This document shows, piece after piece, positions 1-6,423 of a DNA stretch of 19,460 nucleotides. A model generated the notes under the pieces. It had not been told where the DNA came from. It ran no database searches and worked only from the letters and a program-made list of their open reading frames with translations. Numbering within the stretch: the stretch's first letter is position 1; every line of letters starts with the position of its first letter. Source of the DNA: NBML01 sp029939535 (GTDB lineage Bacteria > Desulfobacterota > Desulfobacteria > Desulfobacterales > Desulfobacteraceae); contig JAOZST010000063.1 in NCBI GenBank assembly GCA_029939535.1, positions 1 to 19,460 of the forward strand, read 5' to 3'. A program made the position numbers and the translations under genes.

Positions 1-452
1 CCTTTTCGTTTTTCAATATCTTCTGTGGTTTCAATGCCCTTGGATGAAAATCCGTCAATTATCCCAAGGATTCCCCGTCCCTGTTCGGTCTGGGCAATTA
101 TGACCTCAACTGGATTTGCAGTTGCACAATGGATTCTGGCCACTTCCGGTACATTTTTAATGGTGTTCAGTATGTTAATGGGGAACATGTCTTTCATGAA
201 TATAATAAAGGAATGCCCGGCTGAAAGCTCAAATGCATTCTTTTTAGCAAGTTCGATCATTTCTTCATCTGTTCCGCTGTACCTGACAAGGCACTCCATG
301 GATGCCTCGCAAAAGGCCACACCAAACTTTGCATCGGGCACGGTGCAGACGACTGCCTCATAGATATCTTCAACAGTTTTGATAAAATGGGAATGTCCAA
401 GGATGAAATTCAGCTCATTTGGATTTTCAATGGTAATTGTTTTAAGCTCCAT
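1..452 (-). CDS. Adenosine-specific kinase (PF04008 family), 3' end cut by window edge
   Basis: I translated this from the minus strand; it begins MELKTITIENPNELNFILG and stays open to the window edge (150 codons visible). The family is recognised from HSHFIKTVEDIYEAV near residue 20, VPDAKFGVAFCEAS near 40, AGHSFIIFMKDMFPINILN near 80, and ARIHCATANPVEVI followed by EQGRGILGIIDGFS at 110-140. Family members are about 160 residues long, so only the last 10 or so are missing. The family is named for adenosine-specific nucleotide binding seen in an archaeal homologue; the physiological role is poorly known. The start ATG at 452 follows a good Shine-Dalgarno GGAGG five bases upstream. It lies 31 bp downstream of the FCD regulator on the same strand, so co-transcription is likely. 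No signal peptide; cytoplasmic. The family call is firm, the biochemical role is not. Confidence 0.9.
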   Translation of the reverse strand, partial: MELKTITIENPNELNFILGHSHFIKTVEDIYEAVVCTVPDAKFGVAFCEASMECLVRYSGTDEEMIELAKKNAFELSAGHSFIIFMKDMFPINILNTIKNVPEVARIHCATANPVEVIIAQTEQGRGILGIIDGFSSKGIETTEDIEKRK

Positions 453-483
453 GTTTACCTCCAGATTTTTTTATGATTTGATT

Positions 484-894
484 TTATTGTTTAAATGGTC
501 TGTCATGATCTTTGGAAAAATATTTTTTTACATCACTGATAATCCTGTCAATATGTTTAACCATTGATTTACCAGCAGCATCAGGGTCACCTTGAAAAAA
601 AAACTTGAGAATATCCTCATGATCAGTAACTGCTGTTGAATATTTTTTTCTGATATAGGAAAATTCCAGATAGGCTTGACTCTGGGTCATAATTAAATTT
701 ACCATTTGACCAAGAATTTTGTTCCCTGATATTTTACCCAGTAAACTGTGAAATTCCAACTCATGAAGTTTTCTACCGATGGTTGCCTGGGAAATGTTTA
801 AATTCAGAGCCAGGGAACTGGCACCAGCAGGTTTATTTTTTTTTATAATGCAATTCAGAAGCTCATATTCAAAATTGTTTTCCAATTGAGGCAT
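484..894 (-). CDS. Short winged-helix/FCD-type transcriptional regulator
   Basis: A 136-residue protein. Residues 8-57 look like a winged helix-turn-helix, with NISQATIGRKLHELE as the probable recognition region. Residues 95-125 (DHEDILKFFFQGDPDAAGK, then MVKHIDRI) match the end of an FCD effector domain, in which a His and an acidic residue of the DHEDIL-type helix help bind a metal or carboxylate ligand. GntR/FadR-type FCD proteins are usually 200-240 residues; here the wing runs almost directly into the last FCD helices, so about half the effector domain is absent. The start ATG at 894 has AGGT four bases upstream. It precedes the adenosine-specific kinase by 31 bp and may regulate that unit. 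It could be a natural compact family or an internally deleted protein that is still open. DNA-binding role likely, ligand unknown. Confidence 0.7.
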   Translation of the reverse strand: MPQLENNFEYELLNCIIKKNKPAGASSLALNLNISQATIGRKLHELEFHSLLGKISGNKILGQMVNLIMTQSQAYLEFSYIRKKYSTAVTDHEDILKFFFQGDPDAAGKSMVKHIDRIISDVKKYFSKDHDRPFKQ

Positions 895-1030
895 AAACCT
901 GCAATCTCCTAAATTAATGTCTCACCTTTTACTCAACAGGGACTTGAGCCAGCCCAAAAAGCTTTTGTTTTCTGTTTTGGTATTGGAAGTTGTTTATAAA
1001 ATAAAATCAACCTACAATAATTTTTCGTGC

Positions 1031-1045
1031 AAATCAAATTGATTT
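1031..1045. promoter_or_regulatory. Inverted repeat, possible operator
   Basis: AAATCA-AAT-TGATTT is a perfect 6-bp-arm palindrome in the 221-bp gap between the FCD-type regulator (minus) and the alkyltransferase-like gene (plus). A second, looser inverted repeat, CTCAA-N7-TTGAG, lies at 932-948. Either could bind the adjacent regulator. Both are short and AT-biased, so chance is a real alternative. I see no convincing -35/-10 pair in this gap. Confidence 0.2.
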
Positions 1046-1115
1046 CCAAGCCTATCTCCGCACCCAACGATAATTGGAATTGATAAAAAACAAAAATCAT
1101 GTCATTTTCCAGTTA

Positions 1116-1433
1116 ATGACAACTCCATTTACCCAGAAAATTTTGCAGGTAATAAAAAAAATCCCCAAGGGAAAAGTAATTTCCTATGGCAGGGTGGCTT
1201 TCCTTGCCGGCAATCCAGGAGGAAGCCGTCAGGTCTCCAGGATACTCCATTCCATGTCTTCTAAACATGACCTGCCCTGGCACAGGGTGGTTAATGTAAA
1301 AGGAAAAATATCACTGCCCCGGGGGCGTGGGTATGAGCTTCAAAAAGCATTGCTTGAATCCGAAGGGGTTTGTTTTTCAAAGGTTGATACCATTGATTTC
1401 GCCATTTACCTCTGGGATTATTCCAGAAAATGA
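1116..1433 (+). CDS. Alkyltransferase-like protein (ATL), MGMT fold, active-site Cys replaced by Trp
   Basis: This 105-residue protein matches the C-terminal DNA-binding domain of O6-alkylguanine-DNA alkyltransferases: TPFTQKILQVIKKIPKGKV at the N-terminus, ISYGRVAFLAG (helix-turn-helix entry), SRQVSRIL (recognition helix with the arginine finger), and LPWHRVVN at 53-60. The alkyl-acceptor Cys of the PCHRV motif is Trp here (W55), as in E. coli YbaZ-type ATLs. It should therefore bind O6-alkylguanine without repairing it and flag it for nucleotide excision repair. I chose the ATG at 1116 because it gives the canonical family N-terminus; an in-frame TTG at 1074 would add 14 unrelated residues. 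Neither start has a good Shine-Dalgarno. It stands alone, converging on the DUF2889 gene. Confidence 0.9.
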   Translation: MTTPFTQKILQVIKKIPKGKVISYGRVAFLAGNPGGSRQVSRILHSMSSKHDLPWHRVVNVKGKISLPRGRGYELQKALLESEGVCFSKVDTIDFAIYLWDYSRK

Positions 1434-1478
1434 TGGGAACATGAAAAGTTTAAAGGATTGCATTTCACCCATTTTTTT

Positions 1479-2069
1479 TCATTGCTTTTTTTCATTGCCT
1501 TTTCCCATTGCCATTGCTAATTCCTGCATTTTAGGTCCGCCTTTTTTCCACATTCGGCATGAATCAATGAGGAACTGCTTTTCTTTAACCTCATCCAGGG
1601 ATGCAGGTATTGGGGTTTCTTCAGATCTTTTCTGGGTGAGCCACCCATGAACAATCTCCTGGCCCATGGCCTTGACAAGACCGCAAAGATGGGTGCATCC
1701 CCTGTTGCCCCCCATTATCTTTTGAATCTGGCTTGAAAATCCAGATTCAATTTTAACGCCTTCCAGCAGAGCAACCCTGTCCAGGGTTTCCCGGCATTCT
1801 GGCATGGGCACGGTGACCATGTGAGCCTCAGCCTTGATAATTGTCAGGGGATTGGAATTGATTAAAAAGGTTACAGACATGTTATGAATCGTTCCAGGAT
1901 TTTTCAACTTTCCTGTAATATCAAATATGGGAATATATCGTTTATCCTTTAATTTACCATGGACCAGGACCTGTGAGTCTGTGTGGGGATAAGTAGAAAG
2001 ACAGATATCCCTTGTGTGAATCTGTTGTCGGATCATGATCATATTTTCAAGCGGTGTATATTCAGGCAT
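1479..2069 (-). CDS. DUF2889 family protein
   Basis: This 196-residue protein has features typical of DUF2889. An N-terminal beta-rich part carries RQQIHTRDICLSTYPHTD and a HGKLKDKRYIPIFDITGKL stretch. The middle has VTVPMPECRETLDRVALLEG. A conserved NRGCTHLCGLVKAMGQ segment lies at about 121-136, with Cys and His that could bind metal. The C-terminus (GGPKMQELAMAMGKGNEKK) is low-complexity and is encoded by repeated CATTGC-type units on the plus strand. Function is unknown for the family. It starts 38 bp after the histidine kinase stop, with AAAGGGG about 8 bases before the ATG, so it is probably co-transcribed with the kinase. No signal peptide or membrane segment is visible. Confidence 0.75.
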   Translation of the reverse strand: MPEYTPLENMIMIRQQIHTRDICLSTYPHTDSQVLVHGKLKDKRYIPIFDITGKLKNPGTIHNMSVTFLINSNPLTIIKAEAHMVTVPMPECRETLDRVALLEGVKIESGFSSQIQKIMGGNRGCTHLCGLVKAMGQEIVHGWLTQKRSEETPIPASLDEVKEKQFLIDSCRMWKKGGPKMQELAMAMGKGNEKKQ

Positions 2070-2107
2070 GGAAAGACCCCTTTGCAGTTGTTTGGTTTAC
2101 CAGCCGG

Positions 2108-4024
2108 TCAAAGCCCTGGAAACTGAAAAAAAATGGAGACCATGGTGCTACCGTTACAGGGGAGCTCTTTCTTTTGGCTGCATTTTTCAATGCTACCGGG
2201 ACAGATATCTGAATCTTTGGGAAGATGCTCGCATCGTCTGGATATCATTTTGATTTTAAAATTGTATCGTTCGGAAAATATTCTCATGCGTAAAAGATCT
2301 GCTCCCTTGCCTCCTGCACCGAAGTCAAAGGGCCTTTTGGAAGAGTAATCCATGGTGGCCTGGGGAGTGAAAAAACCTTCAAAAATTCTTTTTTGAGCTT
2401 CCTGGGTCAGGCCGACACCCTGATCCTGAACAATGAACTCCACGCCTTTTCCCCTGTCATGGACCACTATTTCGATTTTTCTCCCATCAGGTGTATTTTC
2501 AATTGCATTACGGATCAGTCCGTCAACGATTTTTTCCAGGGGATCCAGGGGCATTTCAATGGGAGTGGATGATCTTAACCGGAGACTTGTTTTCACGTCC
2601 CTGTGGGCAAAAAAAGGACAAAGCTTATCAAACCTGTCCTGGACAAACTGGTTCAAGTATATCTTTTTTATGACAAGGTCCCTTGAAGAGAATATATCAT
2701 CCAGTTTTTCCCTTACCCTGGATATCACCTCTTTTTCTCCTATTTCCTCTGCAATCAATGCTTCAATGGTGTCTTCACACTGGTCAAAGATAAGGGAAAA
2801 AATATTTTTGTGTACAAAAGATTTTTTTTCAACAATATCATAAACTTCGTCTTCTATGCCAATGATCCGGTCAAGGTTCCGTTTAATCCTTTCCAGGGTT
2901 TTTTTCCAGTTTTTCTCAGGTAGAAAGGCAAGCTTCCTGGACAGGATTTTAAAGGAGCTAAGCAGTATGGCAACTGGTGTTTTTAATTCATGGGAAAGGT
3001 GACTTATCATTTTGTCTTTGGCAACATTGAGACCTTTGAGCTCTTCATTGGCTTTTCTCAATTTCTCTGAAACACCTGCATTCTCAATGGAAAGTGCTAT
3101 GGTTGCGGCTATGGTATTCAGTATTTCAAGGTCGGTTTTATCAAATTCATCCTGTCTCTTATTATCCGCTGTTATCACTCCCAGGATGCGGTCTTTGGTT
3201 CGTAATGGGACCACCAGAACGTTCCTGACCTTGTATCCTATTTTTGCATCCCTGTTCTGGTGAAGGGTCTGATTATCAGGCAGTGAAGCCATCATAATTG
3301 GATTACCGGTTTTAATCACTTCACCAGCCAGAAGTTCATCCACAGGGAAACGGATTTTTTTAATACGTTCCTCGGTGCTGGGATCATCATGGACTACACT
3401 TAAAAAATAAAATTCTTTTTGATTTTCATCAAGCAGCATAACATTGGCACCCTCGGCATCCAGCAACTCCTTAATTTCCATGTTTACGTAGTGCAGAAGT
3501 TTGTGCAGCTCAGGGTATTTAGGCAAAGCCTGGCTGATGCGGTTCATGGCACTGCGGTTCCTGTTGATCCGCTTTTCCATGGTTACATCCCTGAGAACAA
3601 TTATCATTCCGGCAGCATTATTATTTTTATCTCTTTCAATACCTACCCGCATGATGACATCCAGGGTTTTTCCATCCTTTGTCAATCGTTTGGAATCTAG
3701 TCTCAAGACATTTTTTTGGGGAGGTAAACCATTAATTTTCCGGGAAAGTTCATTCTTCAGTGAATCTGGAATACATTGTCTGCCTTTTTTCCCTTTCATC
3801 TCTTCAAGTGTCCAGCCAAAGGTGCTTGTAAATGCAGGGTTGAGATAGGTAACCAGGCCCATTGCATCCCTTACCAGGACCGGGTAGGGAAGAAATTTTA
3901 AAAATCGTTTATGATTTTTTCTCGCTATCCGCTCTTTGTTCTCCATTGAAAGTCTAAGATCTGATTGTTTTTCAAGAATTTTGATCTGCTCTTCCAATTC
4001 TTCATAGCTGGGTTTTTCCGCCAT
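2108..4024 (-). CDS. PAS-GAF sensor histidine kinase, soluble, with Cys-rich ATPase loop
   Basis: A 638-residue hybrid-free sensor kinase. An N-terminal charged helix (KPSYEELEEQIKILEKQ) is common in Desulfobacteraceae kinases. A PAS domain spans about 40-150 (PYPVLVRDAMGLVTYLN to IIVLRDVTMEKR) and a GAF domain about 165-315 (NVLVVPLRTKDRILGVITA). The HisKA box is SHLSHELKTPVA with phospho-acceptor H345. The HATPase has an N-box (NAIENTPDG near 506-514), G1 (DQGVG, 534-538) and G2 (GAGGKGADL, 569-577). Between G2 and the last strand is a loop with four Cys (598, 608, 615, 623). No membrane segment or receiver domain is seen, so it should be cytosolic. The ATG at 4024 is preferred: AAGGT lies 5 bases upstream, whereas a TTG at 4036 has no site. 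No response regulator is adjacent, so the partner is unknown. Confidence 0.93.
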   Translation of the reverse strand: MAEKPSYEELEEQIKILEKQSDLRLSMENKERIARKNHKRFLKFLPYPVLVRDAMGLVTYLNPAFTSTFGWTLEEMKGKKGRQCIPDSLKNELSRKINGLPPQKNVLRLDSKRLTKDGKTLDVIMRVGIERDKNNNAAGMIIVLRDVTMEKRINRNRSAMNRISQALPKYPELHKLLHYVNMEIKELLDAEGANVMLLDENQKEFYFLSVVHDDPSTEERIKKIRFPVDELLAGEVIKTGNPIMMASLPDNQTLHQNRDAKIGYKVRNVLVVPLRTKDRILGVITADNKRQDEFDKTDLEILNTIAATIALSIENAGVSEKLRKANEELKGLNVAKDKMISHLSHELKTPVAILLSSFKILSRKLAFLPEKNWKKTLERIKRNLDRIIGIEDEVYDIVEKKSFVHKNIFSLIFDQCEDTIEALIAEEIGEKEVISRVREKLDDIFSSRDLVIKKIYLNQFVQDRFDKLCPFFAHRDVKTSLRLRSSTPIEMPLDPLEKIVDGLIRNAIENTPDGRKIEIVVHDRGKGVEFIVQDQGVGLTQEAQKRIFEGFFTPQATMDYSSKRPFDFGAGGKGADLLRMRIFSERYNFKIKMISRRCEHLPKDSDICPGSIEKCSQKKELPCNGSTMVSIFFQFPGL

Positions 4025-4240
4025 AGATACCTTCAAATGTGTAAGTTTGCCAGTTTTGGGTCATAATTATAATTGGTGGGCCTGCTTCTCAAATGGATAC
4101 AGACAGAACGATCATCGAGAATAATATCATATGGGCATATAAAATTATAGATTTATATTTCCAGCTAAAATTTAATATTTTGTACTAGCCTGAAATATTG
4201 ATATGGTTTATTTGGCAGGGTAAATTTTAGATATGAAATT

Positions 4241-4612
4241 TTACAAATGTTTGAATTTTTTGCAATGGCATGAACCTATGTTGCAACCTGGCATCACATG
4301 CCCCTGGTCAATGGTCTGACTGCTTGCAAAACTGTCAATAAAATCCAGGGCATTTCCTGTAACAAAGGAGATAAGCTTGATATTGTTTTTAACTATAAAG
4401 TCTGCTGGTTTTGTAGAAATGGCACCGCAAATCAATGTTGTAATCTCATTTTTATTGAGAATTTTAATCAGGTCCTGGTGAGACTGGGGGTCAAAAGAGA
4501 TATAATTTTTTTTAGAAATTGTTTTGTTTTTAATTCTGGTAACCAAAAGGGTGTGGGCCGCATCAAAAACCGGTGAAATCCTGTTTCCCCAGATGGTAAT
4601 GGCTATCTTCAC
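4241..4612 (-). CDS. NifX/NifB-family (dinitrogenase FeMo-cofactor domain) metallocluster-binding protein
   Basis: This 123-residue protein has the small RNase H-like fold of the PF02579 family. It opens with MKIAITIWGNRISPVFDAA, then a TLICGAISTKPADF strand-loop near 60-72 and ISFVTGNALDFI near 81-92. It ends in a Cys cluster, PGCNIGSCHCKKFKH (C110, C115, C117). Family members carry or insert Mo/Fe/Cu-S clusters (NifX, the NifB C-terminus, orange protein of Desulfovibrio). A nitrogenase role is not implied, since no nif genes are nearby. The start is GTG at 4612, chosen because a strong AGGGGGAG sits 7 bases upstream. A near-consensus sigma-54 promoter lies about 45 bases farther up. The neighbouring sigma-54 activator gene is the obvious candidate regulator. 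The cluster type is unknown. Confidence 0.85.
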   Translation of the reverse strand: MKIAITIWGNRISPVFDAAHTLLVTRIKNKTISKKNYISFDPQSHQDLIKILNKNEITTLICGAISTKPADFIVKNNIKLISFVTGNALDFIDSFASSQTIDQGHVMPGCNIGSCHCKKFKHL

Positions 4613-4667
4613 TAGTACTCTCCCCCTAATTCTTTTTTTTGCTAAAATTTAATAACTATATTTAATC

Positions 4668-4683
4668 TGCAAGGCTTGTGCCT
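4668..4683 (-). promoter_or_regulatory. Sigma-54 (-24/-12) promoter of the NifX-like gene
   Basis: On the minus strand the sequence reads AGGCACAAGCCTTGCA. The consensus is TGGCAC-N5-TTGCA; only the first base differs, and the invariant GG and GC doublets are exactly 10 bases apart. Transcription would start near 4657, leaving a leader of about 45 bases that contains the strong ribosome-binding site. The gene directly upstream encodes a sigma-54 activator, which supports function. Confidence 0.8.
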
Positions 4684-4807
4684 GATTTAAAAAAACATTA
4701 TTTTTTTTAAAAAATCTTATAAAACAGGATGTTATGAAAAAGTTTTCAAAAAAAAGAAAGCAGTATCAGCTGGAAAGTCGCATAACTAAGACTGATTATG
4801 GTTGATG

Positions 4808-4817
4808 GGTTGCAACC
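4808..4817. promoter_or_regulatory. Palindrome GGTTGCAACC, candidate activator-binding site
   Basis: A perfect 10-bp palindrome lies about 150 bases upstream of the predicted sigma-54 start point and just past the stop codon of the activator gene. That is a normal distance for an enhancer-type site. It is flanked by GATG on one side and CATC on the other, which extends the dyad imperfectly. The 11-mer GTTGCAACCTG recurs at 4280-4290, inside the end of the NifX-like gene. No loop is possible in the core, so it is not a terminator. Confidence 0.4.
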
Positions 4818-4825
4818 TGCATCTA

Positions 4826-6172
4826 TTATAATTTTATTCCAAGTTTTTTGATCCTGCGGAAAAGAGTGCTTTTATGAATTCCAAGGTCCCTGGCAGTAGC
4901 ATTTCTATTATAATTATTACGTGCCAGAGCATCAGAAATTAATTTTATCTGGGCCGATTTTACCGGGTCCTGATTTTCTTCAACACCTTTATCATACGTA
5001 AGGGAAATAAAACCTGGCAGATGGCGGGGTTTTATATATCCTTCCGAGCAGAGTACAAAGGCATGTTCAATAATATTTTCCAACTCCCGGATGTTACCTG
5101 GGAATTCATGGCCCATAAAGGCATTAAGAACTTTTTTATCAATCCCCTGGATAAATTTTCCCTGGCGCAAATTCATTTTTGCAATAAATTTTTCAACCAG
5201 CAAAGGAATGTCTTCCATTCTCTGACGAAGGGGTGGTAAAATTATACGAATCACATTGATTCTGTAATAAAGGTCTTGTCTGAATTTATTTTTTTTTACA
5301 AGACCGGAAAGATCCCTGTTTGTAGCTGCAATGATCCTGACATTGGTCTTTTCTTTGGTTATCCCTCCCAAAGGAGTGTATTCATATTCCTGGAGAACCC
5401 TCAGCAGACTGACCTGGAATGCAGGGCTGGTATCTCCGATCTCATCAAGAAAAATCGTTCCCCCATCGGCAAGACCAAATTGTCCCGGTTTATCTTTCAC
5501 CGCATTGGTGAATGCTCCTTTTTTATAACCAAACAATTCCGATTCCAGCAGAGTATCGGGCAGAGAACCGCAGTTGATTGCAATAAAAGGTTTGTCCTTC
5601 CTGGGACTTGTATTGTGTATGGCCAATGCCATTAACTCTTTTCCCGTGCCGGTTTCTCCTTCGATAAGTACGGAGGAATCACTTTCAGAGATCTGGGGAA
5701 GGATTTTGAAAATATTTTTCATTATACTGGAGTTACTGACAATGTCTTCAACTTTAAAATTGCTGGCAAGCTCTTTTCTTAATTCTTCCACCAGAGAATG
5801 GTCTCGAAAGGATTCAACCCCTCCGATTATATCTCCTTTTTCATCAATTAAAAGGGAAGTTGAGGCGGTGATGGGGATCTTTTTTTTGTCGCTGTTAATG
5901 ATATAGGCGGATGTGCTTATAAAGGGTTTCCCCTGGTCCATGGTTTTTTTCAAAGCACAGTTTTCTTCGCACATATTGGATCTGAAAACTTCCCAGCAAT
6001 GCCTGCCAATGGCCTGTTTACGGGAAATACCTGTAATCTCTTCTGCAGCCCGGTTAAAGGAAGTAATTTTCCAATTATAATCTATGGTAAAAACACCGTC
6101 TGATATACAATTTAAAATTGTTTTTGTAATATCTTTTTCAAGGGAGTCAAATTTTTTATTTTTTTTGTTCAT
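4826..6172 (-). CDS. Sigma-54-dependent transcriptional activator (PAS-AAA+-Fis HTH)
   Basis: A 448-residue enhancer-binding protein. An N-terminal PAS domain (about 10-125) carries three cysteines in a CWEVFRSNMCEENC pattern (C59, C68, C72), a layout often seen in Desulfobacterota regulators and suggestive of redox or metal sensing. The AAA+ core has Walker A GETGTGKE (172-179), GAFTNA (219-224) where most activators have GAFTGA, Walker B GGTIFLDEIG (237-246) and an arginine-finger region with FRQDLYYRINV. The Fis-type HTH at the C-terminus is NRNATARDLGIHKSTLFRR. I chose the ATG at 6172: the in-frame GTG at 6208 lies upstream of a plausible -10 box (6199-6204), so it would not be in that transcript. 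No receiver domain, so it is not phosphorelay-controlled. It probably activates the NifX-like gene 213 bp downstream. Confidence 0.92.
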   Translation of the reverse strand: MNKKNKKFDSLEKDITKTILNCISDGVFTIDYNWKITSFNRAAEEITGISRKQAIGRHCWEVFRSNMCEENCALKKTMDQGKPFISTSAYIINSDKKKIPITASTSLLIDEKGDIIGGVESFRDHSLVEELRKELASNFKVEDIVSNSSIMKNIFKILPQISESDSSVLIEGETGTGKELMALAIHNTSPRKDKPFIAINCGSLPDTLLESELFGYKKGAFTNAVKDKPGQFGLADGGTIFLDEIGDTSPAFQVSLLRVLQEYEYTPLGGITKEKTNVRIIAATNRDLSGLVKKNKFRQDLYYRINVIRIILPPLRQRMEDIPLLVEKFIAKMNLRQGKFIQGIDKKVLNAFMGHEFPGNIRELENIIEHAFVLCSEGYIKPRHLPGFISLTYDKGVEENQDPVKSAQIKLISDALARNNYNRNATARDLGIHKSTLFRRIKKLGIKL

Positions 6173-6198
6173 AAGATTCTGTATCCATATTTTTTTGC

Positions 6199-6228
6199 AT
6201 TTTACCACAACAATTGTAAATACATCAA
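6199..6228 (-). promoter_or_regulatory. Sigma-70-type promoter for the sigma-54 activator gene
   Basis: The minus strand reads TTGATG, an 18-base spacer, then TAAAAT. The start point would be near 6192, only about 20 bases before the ATG at 6172. The -35 matches at 4 of 6 positions and the -10 at 5 of 6. The rest of this gap holds a small hairpin, AACCA-TGCG-TGGTT, at 6251-6264, upstream of the promoter, of unknown use. Confidence 0.4.
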
Positions 6229-6341
6229 GAACCTATAAAGGTGACCATAGAACCATGCGTGGTTTTGTCTATATAGTGAAACTGAGTTTAAATCAAGGAC
6301 AAGTCAAAACTGGAAAGACAAGGACCAGAGCAATAAAAACA

Positions 6342-6377
6342 GACCAGGCCATTTTATAGTTATAAAATGGCCTGGTC
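6342..6377 (-). terminator. Intrinsic terminator downstream of the malic enzyme gene
   Basis: A perfect 17-bp inverted repeat (arms 6342-6358 and 6361-6377, GGCC-rich at the base and AT-rich at the tip) is followed on the minus strand by CTGTTTTTATT. The plus-strand side has no T-run, so it terminates leftward transcription only. It lies 46 bases past the malic enzyme stop and closes the four-gene unit that begins with the SH3 gene. Confidence 0.88.
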
Positions 6378-6423
6378 CTTACTAACAATTGACCTTATTA
6401 AAAATTAAATTGGTTGGAGTTCC

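Noticed and set aside
25..363. Plus-strand open frame of 112 codons
   Set aside because: It is the antisense of the adenosine-specific kinase, whose family motifs are clear on the minus strand.
911..975. Minus-strand frame ending SFLGWLKSLLSKR and stop, like the tail of a lost gene
   Set aside because: It runs only about 23 codons from an upstream stop, has no start codon, and the tail motif is too generic to name a parent gene.
1440..1530. Repeated CATTGC plus T-run units near the converging gene ends
   Set aside because: They encode the low-complexity Met/Ala/Gly/Lys tail of the DUF2889 protein, and no GC-rich hairpin precedes the T-runs, so I do not call a terminator or repeat array.
4241..6172. 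Nitrogen-fixation locus
   Set aside because: The NifX-like domain alone does not indicate nitrogenase assembly; no nifH, D, K, B or E gene is present.
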